Positions 26,915-35,152 of a DNA stretch of 64,000 bases are shown here, one piece after another. Below the pieces are notes generated by a model. The model worked only from the letters and a program-made list of their open reading frames with translations. It searched no databases and had not been told where the DNA came from. A program made the translations under genes and the position numbers. Source of the stretch: CAYVTV01 sp964526475. GTDB taxonomy: Bacteria; Bacteroidota; Bacteroidia; Bacteroidales; GCA-2748055. The DNA is taken from NCBI GenBank assembly GCA_964526475.1, contig CAZGKF010000008.1, positions 22,050 to 86,049 on the forward strand. Direction: 5' to 3'. Within the stretch, counting starts at the first letter, position 1, and each line of letters starts with the position of its first letter.

Positions 26915-27247
26915 AATTATCTTTTTATGTGAAACTGCAAATTTTGTATGCAATTCTGTATCTGTATCTTTCATATGAATTTTACCGGTACTACTTATAT
27001 TCTTACACAAACGCCGGCGGAATGCTTTAATAAGATATAACTTAATATTGCTGGTGGGCCCAAGATTCCTATGTGTACGTATAAGTTAGAAGAAGAGATC
27101 CTGAATAGTATCTTTTACAAGTTCCTCATTACTGGTAAATTTTTTACCATAACGGAAAAGCAACTGTACATGTTGGTGATAGATCTTTGAAAGAGCATCT
27201 TTTTCTCCTTCAATAAAATCATTCCAGAGTGCAGAATTGTCAAACAT
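26915..27247 (-). pseudogene. Relic of an ECF sigma-70 factor (SusC/D-locus type)
   Basis: Reading the minus strand from ATG at 27247 gives MFDNSALWNDFIEGEKDALS, then YHQHVQLLFRYGKKF and LVKDTIQDLFF, the start of region 2 of Bacteroidota ECF sigma factors. TAA at 27086-27088 breaks it after 53 residues. The same frame then continues with NLGPTSNIKLYLIKAFRRRL, the next conserved block. The frame runs straight into the UroD-like gene, whose own start replaces the sigma region 4. So the gene is cut by a nonsense codon and by a rearrangement near 26915. Confidence 0.75.
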
Positions 27248-27405
27248 TTGTTTGGTAGCTAGTTAGCTGAAAATCTGCTCAAATAATCGCTTATAAATAT
27301 AAATAAATTCATCTTTTAAAAAAAAGAAAAAGAAAAAAAATATTATCTTGCCATTCCATTGATACAAGTTTAAAGATTCAGGCGAAATAAAATCAATAAT
27401 TAAAA

Positions 27406-28740
27406 ATGATTATGAAAAGAAAAGAATTCCTCACTACATCCGCAGGATTCCTGGCAATTATGACCCTTCCGGGAGTATTTTCCATTAACTGCACCCGTAA
27501 AAGTTCAGCAAGATCCTTTAAGTTCAGGGATTACAGGAAGGGGGAAACATTTGGAAATGTAAAAATAGTAACTCCGGATGACGGGTATTATATCCATACT
27601 TTTTATGATATAATTCCTTTCAGTCCCAGTCAGAAATTACTTGCTGTAAACAAACTGCCTTACCAGGGAGGTGATATTAAATATGGAGATGAGCTCGATA
27701 TTTGCATTATTGACCTTGAAAATGAGACTATTGAAAAAGTATATTCTACCAAAGGCTGGGGCTACCAGCTGGGAGCCAACCTGAACTGGGGGAAGACTGA
27801 CCGTTATCTTTACACAAATGACATTATTGACAACCAGGCCGTTTGTGTTCGGATTGATCTGGAGACAAAAGAAATCAAGGCTTTTGCAGGCCCAATGTAC
27901 CACATTGCTCCTGATGAATCGGCTGTAATAGGATTCCCTCTGGATCTGATAAATGTTACCCAAATGGGATATGGGGTACCCTATTTCAAAGAACTGGAAA
28001 AGATAGAAGGAGCACCCAAAGACCAGGGCATATGGCATACCGATCTTGTCACCAATGAGAAAAAGCTTCTGGTGAGTCTGTATGATGTATCTCAAAAAGC
28101 TTCTGAACCTGATTTTTTTAAAGGAGGAAATTTTTACTTCTTTCACTCAAAATATAACAGACAGGGAACAAGTATCCTCCAGGTTACGAGATGCATTTTC
28201 CCGGATGATCCGTCGAAACGTGGAGTGAATGCTGCACTCTATACATTTAATCAGGATGGTTCCGGTATTCTTCAGGCTTTGACCAGAGAGCACTGGTCTT
28301 ATGGAGGACATCATCCAAACTGGCATCCCAACGGGGAGTATATTATAATGAATCTCACGCCAAAGTGGCTTGGAGAAGATGAACTGCGCTTTTGTACCTT
28401 TGATTATGCAGGTAAGGATTTCAGGATATTATCATCGAAAAATAGAGGAAGTGGTCACCCCAGCGTAAATCCTGATTCATCTTATCTGGTTACCGATTGT
28501 TATAACCATGAGCCAATGGCTCTTGAGAATGGAGAAGTGCCTATCAGGCTGATTAATCTCCCGGCAGATGAAGAAGTTTATATCTGCACCGTTTTTACCA
28601 GGGTGGATATTACAAAAGATGTTACCTATAGGATTGATCCTCACCCGGCCTGGAGCCGGGATTATAAAAAAGTCTGCTTTAACGGTAGTGTCAATGAAAA
28701 AAGACAGGTATTTGTTGCCGATCTAACGGAGGTGTTGTAG
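27406..28740 (+). CDS. Secreted beta-propeller protein (TolB/oligogalacturonate-lyase-like)
   Basis: A 444-aa exported protein. The start MKRKEFLTTSAGF-LAIM resembles a Tat-type or Sec signal of the secreted Bacteroidota kind; a Cys at about 30 (SINCTRK) could be a lipobox. The rest consists of WD40-like/TolB-type blades: FSPSQKLLAVNKLPYQGG, HPNWHPNGEYIIMNLT (about 305-320), HPSVNPDSSYLVTDC and HPAWSRDYKKVCFNG. This resembles the seven-bladed fold of oligogalacturonate lyase (PL22), with His-rich HH and HP motifs, but no active site can be confirmed. ATG at 27406 or 27412. Its 3' end overlaps the convergent SpoIID-like gene by 18 bases. Confidence 0.75.
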   Translation: MIMKRKEFLTTSAGFLAIMTLPGVFSINCTRKSSARSFKFRDYRKGETFGNVKIVTPDDGYYIHTFYDIIPFSPSQKLLAVNKLPYQGGDIKYGDELDICIIDLENETIEKVYSTKGWGYQLGANLNWGKTDRYLYTNDIIDNQAVCVRIDLETKEIKAFAGPMYHIAPDESAVIGFPLDLINVTQMGYGVPYFKELEKIEGAPKDQGIWHTDLVTNEKKLLVSLYDVSQKASEPDFFKGGNFYFFHSKYNRQGTSILQVTRCIFPDDPSKRGVNAALYTFNQDGSGILQALTREHWSYGGHHPNWHPNGEYIIMNLTPKWLGEDELRFCTFDYAGKDFRILSSKNRGSGHPSVNPDSSYLVTDCYNHEPMALENGEVPIRLINLPADEEVYICTVFTRVDITKDVTYRIDPHPAWSRDYKKVCFNGSVNEKRQVFVADLTEVL

Positions 28741-29907
28741 TAACCTGAATTCTTCAGGAAGTTGTTTATCAGGAATATCCAGAATATCACGTATCTGTAC
28801 CTGGTGGTAATAAAAACGGAGAATATCTGAAAATGAATATCCCTGGCGGGCCATTTCCATAGCACCTTCCTGGCTCATCCCAACTCCATGTCCATACCCT
28901 TTTCCCTTAAAGACAAGAGAGTCGGCTTTTAATTCCATATCAAAGAACCCCGAACGCAGGTTGAAATCCAAACGAATACGGTCGGTCATGATAGTATCAT
29001 TTTCAAGTATGAAGTGTTGTCTGCGGTTTCTTTGTTGTATCAACATTTTATCAGGCTCTGCAGTAAGTGCGTAACTCATCCCGTTTGCAATAAGATAGTT
29101 TCTCCACATATCAAAGGAAATTGTCTTTCTCCATGTTGAATTAGGTTGATTCTCAGAGAAAGGATCCAGTACAGCCTGCAGGTACTCTTCTCCATTTATC
29201 CATAAATCCGATGCGCGTTGTGTCTGTCCACCGCTGTTGGAATGGTACACAGCATTTACAAGTACAAAATACCTCCCTGTAAGTACCAGGTTATAGGTAG
29301 CAAGCACTGTCTCTGTAACAGATCTGTTGTCATCATTCATTCCTTTATAGGCCTGACAATGGGAATGATCACACAAATTAAATCCTTCAGCAGCATGTGT
29401 GTGAAAGTTTTTTATTGCGTATGTTCTGCACAATATGGCCTGGGCTTTATAATACTCTGAAGGTGCGGACGGCCCCCCTTCAGTCTGCACTACACCTGCA
29501 AGATACTGTTCGAAATCCGGAATATTGACAATCTGAAGGTTATTGTGACTTACTGACACCTCCAGTTCACCCTGATAATTCCTCGCATCATCAGACGGAT
29601 CAACAGGTCTTAACCTGAATATACCATTACCTGAAATATCTTCAAAGCTGAGCCTTTTACTAAAAAAAGCTTCCATAACTCCATCACCTGTGATAATTTT
29701 TTCATTCAAAAATCTGAGATACAAGAGATCACCTTCTTTTAATATGCTGAATCCTGTATCGGAAACAAGCTTATACTCCCCGCTTATACAATGAAATACG
29801 AATGAATTCATAAGCCTGTCCTGAAACAAGCCTATCCTTATCTGATGCTGAGCGTTCAGTAATGCAGAAAAACATAAAAGCAATATCAACACCCTTATTT
29901 GTTTCAT
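28723..29907 (-). CDS. SpoIID/LytB domain protein
   Basis: A 394-aa exported protein (signal peptide 1-20) of the SpoIID/LytB family, related to a lytic transglycosylase of sporulation and to amidase enhancers. The domain runs from about 155 to 380: FEQYLAGVVQTEGGPSAPSEYYKAQAILCRTYAI, NAVYHSNSGGQT and GHGVGMSQEGAMEMARQGYSF. Likely acts on peptidoglycan in the periplasm; the organism is not expected to sporulate. Last gene of the surE-lpxB unit; its start overlaps the end of lpxB by 4 bases, suggesting translational coupling. Confidence 0.9.
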   Translation of the reverse strand: MKQIRVLILLLCFSALLNAQHQIRIGLFQDRLMNSFVFHCISGEYKLVSDTGFSILKEGDLLYLRFLNEKIITGDGVMEAFFSKRLSFEDISGNGIFRLRPVDPSDDARNYQGELEVSVSHNNLQIVNIPDFEQYLAGVVQTEGGPSAPSEYYKAQAILCRTYAIKNFHTHAAEGFNLCDHSHCQAYKGMNDDNRSVTETVLATYNLVLTGRYFVLVNAVYHSNSGGQTQRASDLWINGEEYLQAVLDPFSENQPNSTWRKTISFDMWRNYLIANGMSYALTAEPDKMLIQQRNRRQHFILENDTIMTDRIRLDFNLRSGFFDMELKADSLVFKGKGYGHGVGMSQEGAMEMARQGYSFSDILRFYYHQVQIRDILDIPDKQLPEEFRLLQHLR

Positions 29908-31028
29908 ATGTTCACGCCTGTATGTTCAGCTATTCTTCTTCCTATCCTCTCCGAGACACCTTCCTCTCCCAGCATATTATCTATTCTTTCATATTCAGAC
30001 AACATCTCTTCCCTGTACTTTTCATTCCCTGCTATTATCCTTAATTCATTACTAATCTTATTGCTGAGACCTTTTTGCAGGAATTCCTTCACTACTTCTT
30101 TACCTGCAATAATATTCACAAGAGAAAAGAATTTGATCTTTATAAAAAGTCTGCCTATAAAAAATGTCAGCGGGCCAACCTTATAAATAACAATCTGAGG
30201 CACTTTAAATAATGCCGTTTCCAGGGTTGCTGTTCCCGATGTCACCACTGCAGCATACGATCTCTCCAGAAGAGCATAGGTGGAATTAAAAACAAGCTCC
30301 ACTCCGGAATCTTTAAGTATCTTTTTATAAACCAACTGGTCCACTGCAGATATTCCTGCTACAACAAATCGATACTCCGGGAAAAGTCTTGCTGCCCTTA
30401 CCATTTCAGGGAGACATCGCCGGATTTCATGTTTTCTGCTGCCGCCCAGTAATGCAACAACCGGTCTTCTATCATTTCTGCTTTCCACCGTAAAACCCTT
30501 ACTATTATCTTTACTCTTTTTATATTGGGCTATTGCATCTTTAAGAGGATTACCATAATAATCCGGTTCTATACCATGATCTCTGTAAAAACCAACTTCA
30601 AAAGGAAAGATAACAAAAATCTTTTTACAATATTTCCTGAGCTTTTTAATTCTTGATTTTTTCCATGCCCATACCTTTGGAGGGATATAATAGTAAATGC
30701 TTATCCCTTTTTTATGTGCATATTTTGCCACACGAAGATTGAATCCCGGGTAATCAATCAGTATTAAGGCATCCGGAGAAAAAGAAAGGATATCTCTTTT
30801 GCATAATGCCAGGTTAAGTAAAATCGTGCGAATATTGGCAATCACATCAAATAAGCCCATAAATGCCATTTCCTTATAATGACGAACGAGTGTGCCTCCC
30901 TCTTCCTTCATCATATCCCCCCCAAAGAACCTGAATTCAGACACATTATCATTTTTCTTCAGGGATCTCATAAGATTTGATCCGTGCAAATCACCCGAAG
31001 CTTCACCTGCAATCAGATAATAATTCAT
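29904..31028 (-). CDS. lpxB: Lipid-A-disaccharide synthase
   Basis: A 374-aa GT19 glycosyltransferase that joins UDP-diacylglucosamine and lipid X at the cytoplasmic face of the inner membrane. Landmarks: YLIAGEASGDLHGSNLMR at the start, DYPGFNLRVAKYAHKKGI, YYIPPKVWAWKKSRI, LLGGSRKHEIRRCLP, and TSGTATLETALFKVPQIVIYK. Length and motifs are normal. It shows the organism has an LPS outer membrane. One base separates it from the small membrane-protein gene upstream. Confidence 0.97.
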   Translation of the reverse strand: MNYYLIAGEASGDLHGSNLMRSLKKNDNVSEFRFFGGDMMKEEGGTLVRHYKEMAFMGLFDVIANIRTILLNLALCKRDILSFSPDALILIDYPGFNLRVAKYAHKKGISIYYYIPPKVWAWKKSRIKKLRKYCKKIFVIFPFEVGFYRDHGIEPDYYGNPLKDAIAQYKKSKDNSKGFTVESRNDRRPVVALLGGSRKHEIRRCLPEMVRAARLFPEYRFVVAGISAVDQLVYKKILKDSGVELVFNSTYALLERSYAAVVTSGTATLETALFKVPQIVIYKVGPLTFFIGRLFIKIKFFSLVNIIAGKEVVKEFLQKGLSNKISNELRIIAGNEKYREEMLSEYERIDNMLGEEGVSERIGRRIAEHTGVNI

Positions 31029-31029
31029 A

Positions 31030-31341
31030 TCAGATAAATTTCAGAATGACAATAGGTAATCCTATGATAAAAAGCGATAGTATCACCCCTTGTGCAGCAC
31101 GTAAATGTTCTATCCTCATAAAAACAAAAAAAAGTAAGAGATTTGGGAGAAGGCAAAGGCTCATTAGTTTGGGAAGAATACGTAAAAAATACAATGTTCT
31201 AATATACTCCATAAAGATCATATCGGGTTCACGCAGAAAGTAAATCATTATAAATGAGATGAACGCAACAATAATACCCATAATTGCCCCAAACCACAGA
31301 GTATTGGTTTTTACTTTTCCCATATCGTATTTAAATCCCAT
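31030..31341 (-). CDS. Small conserved membrane protein between surE and lpxB
   Basis: A 103-aa protein with three predicted membrane helices (about 13-36, 47-72 with polar breaks, and 80-101). I do not recognise a named family. It overlaps the end of surE by 31 bases and precedes lpxB by 1 base, so it is translated as part of that operon. The position suggests a link with envelope or lipid A synthesis, which is inference only. Confidence 0.75.
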   Translation of the reverse strand: MGFKYDMGKVKTNTLWFGAIMGIIVAFISFIMIYFLREPDMIFMEYIRTLYFLRILPKLMSLCLLPNLLLFFVFMRIEHLRAAQGVILSLFIIGLPIVILKFI

Positions 31342-32099
31342 GAACGTAAATGCAGTAATCCTTCGTGGGAAGTCAGATCCACCCTCACAGGAACAACCGA
31401 GACATAATTGTTTTTCAGGGCATATTCATCGGTATCTTCTGCGTCTTCCTCCTGGTTAAAATAACTTCCTGTAAGCCAATAATATTCTCCATTATAGGGA
31501 TCCACGCGTTTAATAAATTCCTCTTTCCAGCTTCCCTTTGTCTGCCTGCAGATTTTAATACCCTTTAAATCCATAAAATCACTTGCAGGAATATTGACAT
31601 TCAGACATATTCCTTCCGGAAGTCCATACTTTATTGTATTTTCAATTAATTTCCCGGCAATTTTATTTGCAGCAGAAAAATCAGCATCCGGGTTGAAATC
31701 GAGTAGGGAAAATCCAAGCGATGGGATCATGTTAACACAACCTTCCATAGCAACAGCCATAGTTCCGGAATAAATGATACTTGCCGAGGAATTTGAGCCA
31801 TGGTTTATTCCTGCCAGTACCAGATCAGGCGTACTTGAAGCAAGCTGGTTTAAAGCCAGTTTAACACAGTCAACGGGAGTTCCCTGGCAGCTGAATATTT
31901 TCAACCCTTTTTCCTCTTGTATTTTTTTTGCCCGTAAAGGAGTTTTTATTGTAATGGCATGCGACATTCCAGACATCGGTTCCGCCGGTGCTGCAACTAA
32001 AACATCTCCGAATTCGCGTGATACTTCAATAAGATTTTTTAAGCCCTTCGCTTCAATCCCGTCATCATTGGAAACAAGTATGAGTTTTTTACCTTTCAA
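31311..32099 (-). CDS. surE: 5'/3'-nucleotidase SurE
   Basis: A 262-aa metal-dependent nucleoside monophosphate phosphatase. The metal site SNDDG is at residues 9-13, followed by APAEPMSGMSHAIT (Ser and Asn ligands further on in GINHGSNSS) and YSGTMAVAMEG. The family removes phosphate from nucleotides and is linked to stress survival. First gene of the surE/membrane protein/lpxB/SpoIID-like operon. Confidence 0.96.
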   Translation of the reverse strand: MKGKKLILVSNDDGIEAKGLKNLIEVSREFGDVLVAAPAEPMSGMSHAITIKTPLRAKKIQEEKGLKIFSCQGTPVDCVKLALNQLASSTPDLVLAGINHGSNSSASIIYSGTMAVAMEGCVNMIPSLGFSLLDFNPDADFSAANKIAGKLIENTIKYGLPEGICLNVNIPASDFMDLKGIKICRQTKGSWKEEFIKRVDPYNGEYYWLTGSYFNQEEDAEDTDEYALKNNYVSVVPVRVDLTSHEGLLHLRSWDLNTIWEK

Positions 32100-32188
32100 C
32101 TTTTTCTGTCTTAAAAATATTTTTTAACGCCTTATGCGATTTAATTTTGAGTCTGCCGTTATAATTACTTAAATATTGATAATCATTA

Positions 32189-32219
32189 GTCCGGTAAATA
32201 TTTTGATATTTTACCGGAC
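32189..32219. repeat. Perfect 10-bp inverted repeat inside a longer hairpin
   Basis: GTCCGGTAAA (32189-32198) pairs with TTTACCGGAC (32210-32219) across an 11-base loop. Outside it, 32181-32188 pairs with 32222-32229 with one wobble, after a 2-base bulge. It lies about 90 bases upstream of surE and 280 upstream of pheT, and has no T-run, so it is unlikely to be a simple terminator. Confidence 0.6.
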
Positions 32220-32463
32220 CATAGTGATTGATAATGTCAATATTATTCATAAAACGAAGAATCCAAAATTTTTAACTATCAGAAAACTTTCCTTTGTGGA
32301 GACTATGTGATTTTGTGCCATTGTGTCCCAAAATAACTTTCCGGATTACCTCAAGTTAAAGTTTTTGCAAAAATACGCAAATTAGCAGAAAAAGCAAGAA
32401 TGATTCTTCCATCCGGGAATAAATACCGGAGTTCACTATATAAAATATTTTAACATATTTTAC

Positions 32464-32471
32464 TACTTTTG
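32464..32471 (+). promoter_or_regulatory. Candidate Bacteroidota -7 box for pheT
   Basis: TACTTTTG matches TAnnTTTG and ends 27 bases before the pheT ATG. No good -33 box seen. Confidence 0.4.
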
Positions 32472-32498
32472 ACCATTTAATAAACAGAGTATTTAGCT

Positions 32499-34946
32499 AT
32501 GAAAATCTCTTATGAATGGCTGAAGGATTATATTGATTACCTGCCTTCACCGCTGGAAACCGCTGATATACTTACCAGCATCGGTTTAGAAGTGGAAAGC
32601 ATTGAGAATTTCTCTAATGTTAAAGGAGGACTGAAAGGGGTTGTTGTGGGAGAAGTTGTGAGTTGTGAAAAACATCCTGATGCTGATAAACTCAGTTTGA
32701 CAAAAGTCGATATTGGCACTGGTGAACTGGTATCAATAGTATGCGGTGCCCCTAACATTAAAAAAGAACAGAAAGTGCCGGTAGCAACTATTGGTGCAGT
32801 AATTTATAAAGGTAATGAAAGCTTCACCATCGGAAAAACCAAAATAAGAGGACAGGTTTCAGAAGGAATGATCTGCGCTGAGGATGAACTTGGACTCGGA
32901 GATGACCACAACGGGATCATGGTTCTTAACCCCGATGCTAAACCCGGGATGCCCGCTTCTGAATATTTTCAAATTTATACCGACACGGTTTTTGAGATAG
33001 GTATCACCCCCAACCGTATTGACGGAGCTTCCCATTATGGGGTAGTAAGGGACCTTGCTGCGTTTTTAGGCAAAGAGAGAACTGTTCATTTGAAAAGAGT
33101 AAGTATTGAGAACTTCAAAAAAGATAACGATGATCTTCCGATCGAAATAGAAATTTCAGATAAAGAAGGATGTAAAAGATATGCCGGGATCAGTTTAACC
33201 GGAGTTGAAATAAAAAATTCCCCTTTATGGATGCAAAACCGGCTCAGGGCAATAGGTTTAAAACCTATTAATAATGTGGTGGATATTACTAATTATGTCC
33301 TGCATGAAACAGGTCAGCCCTTGCATTCTTTTGATGCAGATAAAATTAAGGGAAGAAAAATAATTGTAAAAACCCTTCTGGAGAATACCAGCTTAATATG
33401 TCTCGATGAGCAGGAAAGAAAACTATCGGAGGAAGACCTTATTGTTTGCAATGAGGAAGCAGGTATGGCCATTGCCGGTGTTTTTGGAGGGCTTGATTCA
33501 GGAGTTACAGAAAAAACAAAAAATGTTTTCCTGGAAAGTGCATGGTTTAACCCGGTATATATAAGGCGGACATCCAGAAGACATATGCTGTATACCGACT
33601 CCTCCTTCAGATTTGAAAGAGGAGCTGACCCAAATATTACTTTGTACGCTTTGATAAGAGCTGCTCTTATGATGAAGGACATGGCAGGAGGAAAAATATC
33701 ATCCGACATCATTGATGTGTATCCTGAACCTGTTCTCAATAAAAATTTATTTCTAAGCTTCCGGTACCTTTACCGGCTTACTGGTTCCGAGTTGGAAACC
33801 CCAATGCTTTTAAGGATATTAAGTTCACTGGATATTAAAATACTGGGGCAATATGCAGAAGGTCTGCAACTTGAGATCCCGGCATACCGGGTTGATGTCA
33901 CCAGACCTGCAGATGTTGTTGAAGAAATACTGAGGATATACGGATTCAATAATATCCCGGTATCAGAAAACCTTAGCGCCTCTCTTTCATATCAGCAGAA
34001 ACCAGATAAAGATAAGATCTTAAACATAGTTTCTGATCTGTTATCCTCTAACGGTTTTAACGAAATCATGTCGAACTCACTTACAAAAGCATCTTACTAT
34101 GATGCTGAGAATGAAGATGCTTCACTCGTGAGAATTTATAATCCTTTAAGCTCCGATCTGAACGGTATGAGGAAAAAGTTGCTTTTTGGCGGACTGGAAG
34201 CCATAGCTTATAATACCAACCGCCAGAATCCGGATCTCCGGTTATTTGAATTCGGAAACATTTATTATAAAAATCCGGATGAGGTTAGTGAAAATTTACT
34301 CGGCAAATACAAAGAAGAAGAACGGCTGGCTTTATTTATCACTGGTGAGATACGTGAACAGGGATGGACAGAATCAGCAAAAATGTCAGATTTCTTCCAT
34401 ATGAAAGCCTATGTGGAACTTATCCTGAAAAGACTCGGCTTTATTCCTTCAAAACTGAATACAAAATATGCAGAAACCGACCATATTAATGAGGCATATG
34501 CGTATTCTGCCTCCGGAACCACCCTGGCCATTATGGGGAAAGTATCAGATAAACTTATAAAGCATTTTGATATAAAAAATGAGGTATTCTACGCCGAGCT
34601 TTTCTGGGGTAATATTTTGTCTGCTGTCGGGAGCCATATTACCCAATTCTCCGGTTTACCCAAATATCCGGAAGTAAGACGCGACCTCTCCATGATAATT
34701 GAAAATTCTGTTACTTTCGAAAACATTAGAAAAGCAACAGCAAAAGTCAATAGTGATCTCATCAGAAAAATAAATCTTTTCGATGTATATGAAGACAGTA
34801 ACATCGGAAAGGGTAAAAAATCCTATGCTGTAAGTTTTATTCTCAGGGATGATTCTAAAACACTCACTGATAAAGAGATTGATAATATTATGGGGAAAAT
34901 AAGTAAAATCCTGGAAAAAGAACTTGGCGCACAAATACGTTCATAA
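32499..34946 (+). CDS. pheT: Phenylalanyl-tRNA synthetase beta subunit
   Basis: Full-length (815 aa) beta chain of the alpha2-beta2 enzyme that charges tRNA-Phe. Domains: MKISYEWLKDYIDY start, OB-fold tRNA-binding domain (about 40-150), B3/B4 editing domain (about 215-390, HETGQPLHSFDAD), B5 domain (about 410-480), synthetase-like core and a C-terminal FDX-ACB anticodon-binding domain (about 722-815, FSGLPKYPEVRRDLSMI). All normal. The alpha subunit pheS is not adjacent, as is common in this phylum. Confidence 0.97.
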   Translation: MKISYEWLKDYIDYLPSPLETADILTSIGLEVESIENFSNVKGGLKGVVVGEVVSCEKHPDADKLSLTKVDIGTGELVSIVCGAPNIKKEQKVPVATIGAVIYKGNESFTIGKTKIRGQVSEGMICAEDELGLGDDHNGIMVLNPDAKPGMPASEYFQIYTDTVFEIGITPNRIDGASHYGVVRDLAAFLGKERTVHLKRVSIENFKKDNDDLPIEIEISDKEGCKRYAGISLTGVEIKNSPLWMQNRLRAIGLKPINNVVDITNYVLHETGQPLHSFDADKIKGRKIIVKTLLENTSLICLDEQERKLSEEDLIVCNEEAGMAIAGVFGGLDSGVTEKTKNVFLESAWFNPVYIRRTSRRHMLYTDSSFRFERGADPNITLYALIRAALMMKDMAGGKISSDIIDVYPEPVLNKNLFLSFRYLYRLTGSELETPMLLRILSSLDIKILGQYAEGLQLEIPAYRVDVTRPADVVEEILRIYGFNNIPVSENLSASLSYQQKPDKDKILNIVSDLLSSNGFNEIMSNSLTKASYYDAENEDASLVRIYNPLSSDLNGMRKKLLFGGLEAIAYNTNRQNPDLRLFEFGNIYYKNPDEVSENLLGKYKEEERLALFITGEIREQGWTESAKMSDFFHMKAYVELILKRLGFIPSKLNTKYAETDHINEAYAYSASGTTLAIMGKVSDKLIKHFDIKNEVFYAELFWGNILSAVGSHITQFSGLPKYPEVRRDLSMIIENSVTFENIRKATAKVNSDLIRKINLFDVYEDSNIGKGKKSYAVSFILRDDSKTLTDKEIDNIMGKISKILEKELGAQIRS

Positions 34947-35030
34947 TTTAACCTGCCTTTGTTTTACCCATCTGACTTCCCCACCGGGCGAGTACCAAAC
35001 AAAGGATAGAATTCTATATTAATTTGTTGT

Positions 35031-35150
35031 AATTTATATTAATAATGTGTTTAACCAAATATATGAAACTTTTATTCAACTGATTAAAGTCCCCCTTGGG
35101 GGATTTAGGGGTAGTGTTGAAATTTATATTAATAATGTGTTTAACCAAAT
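35031..35150. repeat. Repeat R1 pair flanking a hairpin, upstream of WD40 gene
   Basis: The same 30-base sequence occurs at 35031-35060 and 35121-35150, exactly 90 bases apart. Between them is CCCCCttGGGGG with a following ATTTAGGGG (35091-35112). Related units in opposite orientation fill 57900-58180. The second 30-mer ends 2 bases before the first possible ATG of the WD40 gene, so the repeat supplies its 5' leader. Confidence 0.8.
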
Positions 35151-35152
35151 AA

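Larger units (their letters stand above)
32100..32498. other. Intergenic between divergent surE and pheT
   Basis: Contains a long hairpin (32173-32235), a weak stretch with repeated TTGTG words (32290-32332) that resembles another near 59841, and a TAnnTTTG box for pheT. No gene recognised. Confidence 0.5.

Noticed and set aside
26915..27010. Extension of the UroD-like gene to a TTG start
   Set aside because: The extra residues match the end of the ECF sigma relic, not UroD proteins, and the ATG at 26914 fits the family.
27637..28146. 169-codon minus-strand frame opposite the beta-propeller gene
   Set aside because: No recognisable protein character; the plus-strand gene is clearly coding.
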